This document shows positions 1-5,384 of a DNA stretch of 26,284 nucleotides, in pieces. How positions within the stretch are numbered: position 1 is the first letter of the stretch; each line of letters starts with the position of its first letter. The notes under the pieces are model-generated. The model saw only the letters and a program-made list of their open reading frames with translations. It ran no database searches and had not been told where the DNA came from. The position numbers were made by a program, and so were the translations under genes. This DNA comes from a virus: positions 1 through 26,284 of IMG/VR virus record IMGVR_UViG_3300031841_001100. One strand, written 5' to 3'.

Positions 1-75
1 GACCATTTGTTCTTTGATGAACCAGCCACCACGACCAGACTTCGTGCCAAACGAGACGTAATACTCATGCTTCAT
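1..75 (-). CDS. Partial hypothetical protein, 3' end off the window
   Basis: Twenty-five codons are visible, beginning MKHEYYVSFGTKSGRGGWFI and still open at base 1, so only the N-terminus is present. The ATG (75-73) lies inside the last codons of the upstream gene (11-nt overlap), the coupling style used by all its neighbours, which argues for a real gene despite its short visible length. The alternating aromatic and basic residues suggest a small soluble protein. No family was recognised. It continues the chain of small unknown genes that occupies the left end. Confidence 0.6.
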   Translation of the reverse strand, partial: MKHEYYVSFGTKSGRGGWFIKEQMV

Positions 76-496
76 TCGTTGCCTCTTTGTTAAAGTTGGC
101 ACGGAACTTGTCAGTGTACTCGCCAAGGGCATGCTGCGCCTCTTTGAGAGACCTATCGTTCAGGTCAAGAGACTCTTTGATGCTGGCAATCTCAACACAC
201 TTGCGCAGCATCATGTCTTGGATCATGTCCTGAGCGGTGCTGTAGCGCCACCAGTACGTCTCACCGTCACGGCCAGTGATACGTTCCAAGACCTTGTCTT
301 CCTCAGCATCAGTCTCAGCATGTCCCATCTTGTCGATGAGCATATCTTCTATCACATCAAGCGACATAAGATCACGAAGCTTTGGCCTTGTCTGCGACAT
401 GAGCAGGTCTTTGTTTTTGTTTAGACGTTGAACGTCTGCGCAGTGGCCTTGATAGACCTTGTCTTGTTGCAGTGCGGTGAACCAGCAGTTTGCCAT
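65..496 (-). CDS. Hypothetical protein, 143 aa, helical
   Basis: This is a 143-residue soluble protein with no signal peptide or membrane segment. It is rich in charged residues, with long helix-prone stretches (about residues 35-75 and 85-135, for example KESLDLNDRSLKEAQHALGE), so a coiled-coil or helical-bundle fold is likely. A WWRY aromatic cluster sits near residue 83. It starts 36 nt after the preceding gene with no clear Shine-Dalgarno and overlaps the next gene by 11 nt. I do not recognise the family. Its place in a run of short coupled genes after the late module fits an early or host-takeover gene, but that is inference. Confidence 0.7.
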   Translation of the reverse strand: MANCWFTALQQDKVYQGHCADVQRLNKNKDLLMSQTRPKLRDLMSLDVIEDMLIDKMGHAETDAEEDKVLERITGRDGETYWWRYSTAQDMIQDMMLRKCVEIASIKESLDLNDRSLKEAQHALGEYTDKFRANFNKEATNEA

Positions 497-532
497 TGGA
501 TTAGGTGCGGATGGCTTGTGATGAATGGTAGA

Positions 533-712
533 TCAGCTGTTGCGATCACCAAAGAATTGGGCAAAGGTCTGTAACAATTCGTAATCATCAAGACCTTGGA
601 CATGGAGAACCACATCAATCAACTGAGGTAGATCCTCTAGGTCGATGTGTTCCGATAGAAAGAACTCTATCAGCTGGTTCTCCATTAGTTCACGTTTGGA
701 GACGTGCATCAT
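533..712 (-). CDS. Small acidic hypothetical protein, 59 aa
   Basis: A 59-residue reading frame starting MMHVSKRELMENQLIEFFLS and ending in TGA at 535-533. Its ATG overlaps the stop codon of the gene before it in an ATGA arrangement, which strongly supports expression by translational coupling. The protein is acidic and amphipathic, with a run of Leu/Asp/Glu (IDLEDLPQLIDVVLHV) that looks like two short helices. Function is unknown; small acidic early phage proteins sometimes act as inhibitors or adaptors, but nothing in the sequence shows that here. Confidence 0.65.
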   Translation of the reverse strand: MMHVSKRELMENQLIEFFLSEHIDLEDLPQLIDVVLHVQGLDDYELLQTFAQFFGDRNS

Positions 713-891
713 GGCATGTAAAGCGACACAGCCTCATTGGCTAAAGCTCCATCAAGTATCTCAACCCAAGAGTTAGGGTAAAGATCACAAATAGAATCAT
801 AGGCTGCGTCTGCTTCTTCGTAGGTTTGGAACCTAGCGTAGGGCGACCAATTGCCCGTAGACTCGTTGAAGATACCAATGGTGACTTTCAT
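709..891 (-). CDS. Hypothetical protein, 60 aa
   Basis: A 60-residue protein beginning MKVTIGIFNESTGNWSPYAR, with a beta-strand-rich start and a central acidic helix (YEEADAAYDSICDL). It resembles the compact folds common among small phage accessory proteins, but I recognise no family. It shares ATGA overlaps on both sides: its start overlaps the stop of the 115-residue gene upstream, and its stop overlaps the start of the 59-residue gene downstream. The arrangement indicates one polycistronic unit. Confidence 0.7.
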   Translation of the reverse strand: MKVTIGIFNESTGNWSPYARFQTYEEADAAYDSICDLYPNSWVEILDGALANEAVSLYMP

Positions 892-1235
892 TTGCAGGAG
901 AAATCAGAGAGACCATACCAGCCATCTTGAGACATCTCGGTGTCTTTGTTGAGTTGGCCATCGTGAAGATACCAGACAAAGTCTTTCTGATGTACTCCGT
1001 CTTTGAATGATCCAAACGTTTTGAGAATGGCATTCAGTCGTGATTTGGTGGTGTTGGTACGATAGCCAGCGTGACGCACTTTGATGTTGAGTTGGTCAAC
1101 TTGTGCAATCTCGCTACCATGAAGGTAGACATGATGCACGCCAGCGTCATCACGTGTTACGCTCGTGTTGTCTTTGCACCAGTGCGCAGCATCGTCGCAA
1201 ATAGCCTGGCACATGTCGCGTTCAATCTTACGCAT
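888..1235 (-). CDS. Hypothetical protein, 115 aa
   Basis: A 115-residue soluble protein beginning MRKIERDMCQAICDDAAHWC. It has several Cys and His residues (C9, C13, C20, then HH and H about residues 34-39), but they are not spaced as a recognisable zinc ribbon. The central part (about 30-90) reads as mixed beta/alpha with a YLHG and a WYLHDG motif, a possible internal repeat. It starts 5 nt after the stop of the 39-residue membrane peptide gene and overlaps the next gene by 4 nt. Function unknown. Confidence 0.7.
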   Translation of the reverse strand: MRKIERDMCQAICDDAAHWCKDNTSVTRDDAGVHHVYLHGSEIAQVDQLNIKVRHAGYRTNTTKSRLNAILKTFGSFKDGVHQKDFVWYLHDGQLNKDTEMSQDGWYGLSDFSCK

Positions 1236-1240
1236 GATGA

Positions 1241-1360
1241 TCAGATGAAAAGGTCAAGAGTAAGAGCACCAAGGCCAGCCATCAAGAGAAGAAGACTGAC
1301 TGATGGAATTGTGACACAGGTCGCAGCAACAAAGGCGACACATCCAAAGAACATTAACAT
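1241..1360 (-). CDS. 39-aa hydrophobic membrane peptide
   Basis: A 39-residue frame that directly follows the TAA of the gene upstream (TAA then ATG with no spacer) and ends 5 nt before the next start. It encodes MLMFFGCVAFVAATCVTIP and then a second hydrophobic stretch rich in Leu/Ala/Gly, with one Asp near the C-terminus. Almost every residue is non-polar, so one or two membrane spans are expected. Tight packing between two genes on the same strand is the main evidence that it is expressed. Role unknown; phage micro-proteins of this kind can act on the host inner membrane. Confidence 0.6.
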   Translation of the reverse strand: MLMFFGCVAFVAATCVTIPSVSLLLLMAGLGALTLDLFI

Positions 1361-1555
1361 TTAGTAACCTAACCAGAAGAGCAGGGCTTGAGCGTTGCGC
1401 TGATCGAGCCAAACAGGATCAACACCGTGGTTGTCTTCGTAGACCTCCGCAAGTGTGAAGCCGTGTTGTTTGAGCAGTTCGGTAGCGTCACCGAAACTGA
1501 GATTGCCGTGGTGGTCGGCTGCGTCTAGGACGCTCTCCTCAAATGATGCGTACAT
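1361..1555 (-). CDS. Hypothetical protein, 64 aa, first gene of the left-end chain
   Basis: I place the start at the ATG at 1555-1553, giving MYASFEESVLDAADHHGNLS and the C-terminus ending in LLFWLGY. The open frame continues upstream to a GTG at 1729 and also offers an ATG at 1627, but the extra residues (rich in Thr, Cys, His and Pro) look like translated regulatory DNA. The 64-residue form is a compact acidic helical protein with a helix-turn-helix-like spacing (FGDATELLKQHGFTLAEVYE), which could be a small DNA-binding fold, though this is weak. It is the first gene after a 500-nt non-coding region, so its promoter should lie there. Confidence 0.6.
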   Translation of the reverse strand: MYASFEESVLDAADHHGNLSFGDATELLKQHGFTLAEVYEDNHGVDPVWLDQRNAQALLFWLGY

Positions 1556-1860
1556 GTCGGGGTGGCCAGTCGGTGGCTTGTGAGAGTATGGAATGAAACA
1601 AGGCAAAAAGAGAGAAGCCTGTAACATTCCGTAACAAATGGCGTCCGTGGGCCGGATGTGTGCCGCTTGTTGAGTACATATTGCCGCGGATTGCTGGGTT
1701 GGCAAGGTCGTGTTGACAATTCGCAACACTCACGCAACATTTCGGCAAACGGGCACAGATAGATAGTAGATAGAGATTAAATATAAACAATTGCACCGCA
1801 CAGTTTGTATAAACAACTGCTGCCCGCGTTACTACACGTTACATTGCGTTACATTTATAC
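1556..1860 (-). promoter_or_regulatory. Non-coding control region with phased repeats and dyads
   Basis: No convincing gene is present in 1556-2058. This half carries short ordered repeats: gttac at 1828-1832, 1838-1842 and 1848-1852, exactly 10 bp apart; gtaac at 1621-1625 and 1631-1635, again 10 bp apart and in the other orientation; a dyad gtgttg-8-caacac at 1710-1729; gcaac at 1723 and 1734; and a 13-bp near-repeat tataaacaa(c/t)tgc at 1782-1794 and 1808-1820 (one mismatch, 26 bp apart). AT-rich -10-like boxes (TATATT, TTTAAT on the minus strand near 1776-1785) lie just downstream of the phased repeats. The layout suits promoter/operator control of the left-end genes; direct evidence of a promoter is lacking. 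Confidence 0.4.
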
Positions 1861-2058
1861 TTACAACGGCATAGGGGGCGGCCATAAATCTAAAACAGCG
1901 GGGGGTATTGGGGGGAGTCGGGCCGATCGCTACAGGCGTAAGGGGTTCGCATTTTTGTGTCAAAATTTACGAGTGACGCCTAGAAGGCCCCGTAGAGGCC
2001 CTCCGAGGAGCTTTAGGTGTACTGACACCTGAAGTGAGTCGGAGGGGTCTTGTAGGGG
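1861..2058. other. Structured G/C-tract intergenic region
   Basis: About 200 nt with no gene that I can support. It holds paired G6 tracts on the plus strand (1900-1905 and 1910-1915 separated by tatt), further G runs nearby at 1874-1878 and 1918-1922, and the nested inverted repeat at 1999-2046 described separately. Read on the minus strand, the G tracts become a C6-AATA-C6-GCTGTT element that is nearly repeated in opposite orientation at 3164-3182. Confidence 0.45.
1999..2046 (-). terminator. Nested hairpin after the thyX cassette
   Basis: A perfect 8-bp outer stem (ccctccga 1999-2006 with tcggaggg 2039-2046) encloses a perfect 6-bp inner stem (aggtgt 2015-2020 with acacct 2025-2030, loop actg). 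It begins 13 nt past the stop codon of the 58-residue protein gene in the direction of transcription. There is no U tract, so it may act as an RNA processing or stabilising structure, or as a Rho-independent-like pause, and not as a classical terminator. Confidence 0.4.
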
Positions 2059-2235
2059 CTAGAACACGTCTCTGGACGTGATCTGTGCGTCAGCTACGGA
2101 GTACGGAGCAGAAGGACGACGCCGAAGACGATTCATTGCTTCTTCATAGAAGACCGAATCTGTCTTACCACTGCGTTCTAATGCTGTCTTTACAGCCATC
2201 CATTTTTCGTACTGCTCATGTGTCATCTCTTCCAT
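2059..2235 (-). CDS. Hypothetical protein, 58 aa, coupled to thyX
   Basis: A 58-residue frame whose ATG (2235-2233) lies 13 nt inside the end of thyX; a second in-frame ATG at residue 4 (2226-2224) is also possible. It begins MEEMTHEQYEKWMAVKTALE and is strongly helical and charged, with an RLRRRPS basic patch near residue 37. The overlap with thyX implies co-expression. No family recognised. Ends in TAG at 2061-2059, just before the nested hairpin. Confidence 0.65.
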   Translation of the reverse strand: MEEMTHEQYEKWMAVKTALERSGKTDSVFYEEAMNRLRRRPSAPYSVADAQITSRDVF

Positions 2236-2864
2236 TTAAGTGCCCTCGCTATGAGAGGTAGTTGTTGGATGAAAATGGTCTTAGCCGAATCAGCAATCTG
2301 TTGATGTTCGAGCTGCGTACCGTTAGCAGTACGAAGATCGATGTAATGAATCCAAGAACGAAGCGTGCCGTTCATGTAGAGCCGCGTTGGCGCGTTCAGC
2401 GGCAACACCGCCCTAGCACATTCCTTGGCAACCCCTGACGACACCATCTCGTGGTAGAGGTCTTCTGCCTCTGCGTAGTGCTGTGCTATGCGTCGGTAGA
2501 AGGACTGGGTTTGTTCTGGAGTCAGATCATCAACAGAGTTCTGTCGGTTCTTTGTGTCTTGTCTACGCAGGTGAGGAAGATCAATACCCCCAAGCTCATC
2601 CATGCGTGCATACCGTTGGCTGAACTCTTGAAAGCTAAAGCTACGGTGACGCAGTATTTGAGCTGAGATTGATCGAGTAGTGTTGATTTCTAACACCATG
2701 TTAGCCATCTCAAAGATGGACCAATGACCGTGCTTAATACAATATCCAAGCAGCTTCTCCACGGTCTGGTGGTTCTCTTGGTTTTGCGGATTACTTACTC
2801 TGGCACAGTAAGCAATCATTTCTTCTGCGTCTGGGTTAATAGAAACAAGACGACAAGTAGTCAT
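2223..2864 (-). CDS. thyX: Flavin-dependent thymidylate synthase ThyX
   Basis: This 213-residue protein should convert dUMP to dTMP using methylenetetrahydrofolate with FAD and NADPH, supplying thymidylate for phage DNA. It carries the ThyX signature RHR-x7-S as RHRSFSFQEFSQR at about residues 72-84, preceded by the typical HxSxxE-like segment (HWSIFEM, about 47-53). It closes with the expected helix containing RLYMNGTLRSWIHYIDLR and a QLEHQQIA segment in place of the common AQxEIR. Length matches the family (about 210-250). It follows the structured island downstream of the terminase and overlaps the 58-residue gene by 13 nt. A thyX at this spot separates the packaging genes from the left-end small genes. 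Confidence 0.93.
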   Translation of the reverse strand: MTTCRLVSINPDAEEMIAYCARVSNPQNQENHQTVEKLLGYCIKHGHWSIFEMANMVLEINTTRSISAQILRHRSFSFQEFSQRYARMDELGGIDLPHLRRQDTKNRQNSVDDLTPEQTQSFYRRIAQHYAEAEDLYHEMVSSGVAKECARAVLPLNAPTRLYMNGTLRSWIHYIDLRTANGTQLEHQQIADSAKTIFIQQLPLIARALKWKR

Positions 2865-2895
2865 TGGGTTGGTAGAAGAAGAACAAGGGGTATAC

Positions 2896-2925
2896 GTTAT
2901 GGTCTGCTTTGTTGGTCTTTTTCAA
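2896..2925 (-). promoter_or_regulatory. Possible sigma-70-type promoter for thyX
   Basis: On the minus strand, TTGAAA (2925-2920) is followed after 18 nt by CATAAC (2901-2896), about 30 nt upstream of the thyX ATG. The -35 matches consensus at 5 of 6 positions and the -10 at 4 of 6. It would let host RNA polymerase transcribe the thyX cassette separately from the late genes. Weak, matched by eye only. Confidence 0.22.
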
Positions 2926-2940
2926 AGATTATCCAAAGCT

Positions 2941-3228
2941 AACGCTCGGGGCTTCGCCCCTCACTAACCATAGCTAGTTAGGGGTTATCTGGTTTGGGTT
3001 GTCTTTTAAAGAAGACCCCCCTATAATCCCCCCAATTGGGTGTCGATTCCGTCTTCCCTAACCGCTCGTCGTGCTCGCCGAAGGCGTTGACAAAAAAAAA
3101 GGACTGTGGTGCTTATGGAATCGACTCGTGAAACGTTGGGAGGGGGGGACGATGGGGTTCGGTCCCCCCCAATACCGCTGTTCCACACCGGAAGGCACCA
3201 CACTTCCGGTCCAAGTGAGCACCTTTTC
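2941..3228. other. Highly structured intergenic island between terminase and thyX
   Basis: This stretch of 288 nt has no supportable gene. It contains many perfect inverted repeats: ggggc-3-gcccc at 2948-2960; ctaac/gttag at 2964-2968 and 2977-2981; gtctt/aagac at 3001-3005 and 3012-3016; cgcc-3-ggcg at 3076-3086; gtcgattcc/ggaatcgac at 3042-3050 and 3117-3125; gggggggac/gtccccccc at 3142-3150 and 3162-3170; accggaag/cttccggt at 3187-3194 and 3203-3210. It also holds a nine-A run (3092-3100), which is a U9 on the minus-strand transcript, and two C6 tracts flanking TATAAT (3016-3033). The position, after the last packaging gene, is where T7-like genomes place the concatemer junction and terminal repeat. 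Confidence 0.55.
2999..3027 (+). promoter_or_regulatory. Possible plus-strand promoter TTGTCT-17-TATAAT
   Basis: TTGTCT at 2999-3004 and a perfect TATAAT at 3022-3027 are separated by exactly 17 nt. The -10 box is bracketed by C6 tracts. Every gene in the window is on the other strand, so a transcript from here would be a non-coding RNA antisense to the terminase 3' end. Could equally be chance within a low-complexity tract. Confidence 0.25.
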
Positions 3229-4962
3229 TTAAACCCAGTGGTGGATTACGTTTTGGTCGGTCTGTAGGTTGTCGTAATTTGCGCCCAAAACAAGGCGATC
3301 TGTGGCCGTCTGAGGGTGTTCTTGGAACGCTCGGACCATCTTGGCCCAGTCGTCCCGCTTTGCTTGAATGAGAGCCTCTTTTGCGGAGATGGCAAGGATG
3401 TCTTGGAAGTACTTGACCCCAAGGGCAAGCGCGTCTACCCGGTCATCGTGTTTAACGGCCCCCTTCTCACGACACATCCTGGTAAGCTGGTACATGAGCA
3501 TACGGGGAAGCCGTTCTTCTGGACTTAGGTCTGGATTGCTGGTATAGTCCCACTCAATCAAACGTTGGTCAATCACGAGACGATGCTGGTTAAGCACCGG
3601 TTCCAGTGTGTCGATGATGCGGTCTTCCTTCCGCGTGGTAGCACGCATCTCTTCGAAGTCGATCGGTGTCTTCATTTCGGCTGCGTGTCGCTTCATCAGC
3701 TCCATGACAGCACCATCACCGAAGTTCGATTCGATCAAGCAGAGGGTAGCTTTGTATTTCTTTGCTCGTCTAAGAATCTCACAGAGGGTCTTGTCCGAGT
3801 AACCGTCTTGGTTAGCAAAGATGTCACGGACAAAGATGAAGCCGTTAAGCTGACTCATAATCACGGCAACGGTTTCGTCTTTTCCGCGTCCCGAGGGGTC
3901 CACCGCAACAATAGTTTGCCCGTAGGGGACAAAGTCCGATGTAGTCTTAGGCCGGTGCCATCTATCGCCAGGGAGAGCAACAGCAGGCAGGTTAAGCAAA
4001 GTGTCCTGATCGGAGCCCCAGACCAAGTCTGACGGACCCTTTTCCATGTCAAGCGGTAATACTGAAAAGTCGCTGAGCTTGAGAGGAAACTTGAGGGCGT
4101 CCGAAAGGGACGTGTCCAGCATGAACTGCAACATAAAGTTGCTACGCGACATACTGGTTTCCCTTTCCAGTAGGTTAATCTCAGAAAAGCGCGTATCTGT
4201 GGGCGTCCACTTAACAGTTTCGTGACCCTTCTTTTCAATGTCCCTAACAAGTTGCGGCGCAAGTACTTCGTCGTATCCAGTCAGATCTTTGGGGTAACGT
4301 GCTGGCCAGACAAAGGGTTTATAGTTACGTTCCCTCAGTGTACGATAAATTGTAAAAGTAGTTTGTGGCGTACCGAGAAACACGATACGACTGTCTTCTT
4401 TTGGGGTAAGGACGGACTCGCCCTCAGTAACCAACTGCAAAAGTTTTTCACGCATGAAGTCGGTAGCAGAGTTAGCGGGAACCTCAACGTCATCGAACAC
4501 AATAAGGTCGGCTCGACTGCCGGTGATTTGACCCGTAATTCCGACACTTTTAACAGACGGCGCCTGAGCGGGTCTACAGCCCGCAACGTCAAACGAGACA
4601 CGCGACCATCGTTGGTCATCGTCCACAGGGCGAAAATGAGCCAACCAATCGAACTCAAGAATACATTTTTGACAGAAGATTGTAAAGTCATCAGCTCTTT
4701 GTTTAGACGCAGAAATAACAAGGATCTTCTTATCACGGTCGTTCCATAGCGTCCAGAGAACGAAGGCAGCAGCGATCCAGCTTTTTCCGAGTCCCCGAAA
4801 TGCTTGGATTTGGAGTCGCTTGGGTCCATTTTGGAGGTAGTTAGCGATAGCGATCTGTGCTCTTGTTGGAGGAGGCAGGTCTAGCGACTTCCATACAAGA
4901 GAAAGAAATAAGGGAAAACTGGCCTCCAGACGGGCCTCTGGGGTGCCTATTTTATGCGCCAT
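3229..4962 (-). CDS. terL: Terminase large subunit (T7 gp19-like)
   Basis: This is the packaging motor ATPase and nuclease that drives DNA into the prohead and cuts concatemers. At 577 residues it is close to T7 gp19 (586). The N-terminal ATPase shows a Walker A-like FRGLGKSW at about 55-62, Walker B LIVFDDVE at 153-160 and the coupling motif FLGTPQ at 195-200. The C-terminal RNase H-like nuclease shows VAVDPSGRG (D355), LIES (E411) and KHDDRVDALA (D506, D507, D510), a complete acidic set. The gene follows an intrinsic terminator and a 56-nt gap, unlike the tightly coupled genes before it, so it may have its own transcript or depend on readthrough. No frameshift seen. Confidence 0.95.
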   Translation of the reverse strand: MAHKIGTPEARLEASFPLFLSLVWKSLDLPPPTRAQIAIANYLQNGPKRLQIQAFRGLGKSWIAAAFVLWTLWNDRDKKILVISASKQRADDFTIFCQKCILEFDWLAHFRPVDDDQRWSRVSFDVAGCRPAQAPSVKSVGITGQITGSRADLIVFDDVEVPANSATDFMREKLLQLVTEGESVLTPKEDSRIVFLGTPQTTFTIYRTLRERNYKPFVWPARYPKDLTGYDEVLAPQLVRDIEKKGHETVKWTPTDTRFSEINLLERETSMSRSNFMLQFMLDTSLSDALKFPLKLSDFSVLPLDMEKGPSDLVWGSDQDTLLNLPAVALPGDRWHRPKTTSDFVPYGQTIVAVDPSGRGKDETVAVIMSQLNGFIFVRDIFANQDGYSDKTLCEILRRAKKYKATLCLIESNFGDGAVMELMKRHAAEMKTPIDFEEMRATTRKEDRIIDTLEPVLNQHRLVIDQRLIEWDYTSNPDLSPEERLPRMLMYQLTRMCREKGAVKHDDRVDALALGVKYFQDILAISAKEALIQAKRDDWAKMVRAFQEHPQTATDRLVLGANYDNLQTDQNVIHHWV

Positions 4963-4973
4963 ATGGATAGATA

Positions 4974-4996
4974 CAAAAAAAGGGGCGGAGGCCCCC
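4974..4996 (-). terminator. Intrinsic terminator upstream of the large terminase gene
   Basis: On the minus strand a GGGGC-CTCC-GCCCC hairpin (arms 4991-4995 and 4982-4986) is followed at once by seven U (4981-4975), the standard form of a Rho-independent terminator. A second hairpin GCCTC-TAG-GAGGC (5003-5015) precedes it, just after the stop codon of the porin-like gene. Together they would end or attenuate the late transcript before the terminase. Confidence 0.75.
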
Positions 4997-5018
4997 TAGA
5001 GAGCCTCCTAGAGGCCTA

Positions 5019-5369
5019 TCAGAAGGAATACTTCAGACCGGCCTTTGTGCCATACGAGTTGACCTTGTCGGCAACCATGCTGAGTTCGCCGTAGACGGAC
5101 AGCACGGGGGACACGGCAACAGAGCCACCGGCTTTGCCAGTGAACTTGGTTTCAGCCTCACCACCATCGGGCGAGAAGAGGGTAGGACCACCTTGGATAT
5201 AGACACTCAAGGAGTCAAAGGTTTCTTCTGCGCCGATGTGGAGGTCGGTGGAAGTGCCCGAGTAGTCAGAGCCAGAGAAACCGCTGTTGGCCTCCACGTT
5301 GACGTAGGGACCAGCAAAGGCAGGGGAAGCAGCTCCGAGGACCAGAGCGGAAGCGATAATGGTTTTCAT
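5019..5369 (-). CDS. Exported small beta-barrel (porin-like) protein
   Basis: A 116-residue protein with a clear signal peptide: MKT, a hydrophobic core, and the cleavage motif PAFA before GPYVNVEANSG at about residue 20. The mature part, about 97 residues, is built of alternating strands (YVNVE, TDLHIGAEE, SVYIQGGP, GSVAV, VYGELSMVA) and ends in AGLKYSF. A C-terminal Phe with aromatic alternation is the signature used by outer-membrane barrels for Bam-dependent insertion. It is therefore likely targeted to the host outer membrane; whether it alters permeability, blocks superinfection or aids release cannot be told. Similar small porin-like proteins occur in cyanophages (from memory). It lies directly upstream of the terminator before terL. 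Confidence 0.65.
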   Translation of the reverse strand: MKTIIASALVLGAASPAFAGPYVNVEANSGFSGSDYSGTSTDLHIGAEETFDSLSVYIQGGPTLFSPDGGEAETKFTGKAGGSVAVSPVLSVYGELSMVADKVNSYGTKAGLKYSF

Positions 5370-5384
5370 GTGGAAATTGGGTGT

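Noticed and set aside
421-618. 65-codon minus-strand open frame
   Set aside because: It overlaps the 143- and 59-residue genes in another frame; translation has no structure and no coupling.
1539-1796. Minus-strand open frames upstream of the 64-residue gene
   Set aside because: They overlap each other in different frames, have atypical Cys/His/Thr-rich translations and cover the phased repeats; treated as control DNA.
1828-1852. GTTAC repeats as a CRISPR array or iteron origin
   Set aside because: Units of 10 bp are far too short for CRISPR, and nothing else (initiator gene, AT-rich unwinding element) proves an origin.
3035-3045. attgggtgtcg, similar at the first six bases to a cyanophage RNA polymerase promoter
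   Set aside because: Only attggg matches the promoter I recall for phage Syn5, and it lies on the strand opposite to all genes.
3021-3203. 60-codon minus-strand open frame in the post-terminase island
   Set aside because: Translation is low complexity (poly-Pro, Arg runs) derived from hairpins and homopolymers; no coupling or ribosome binding site.
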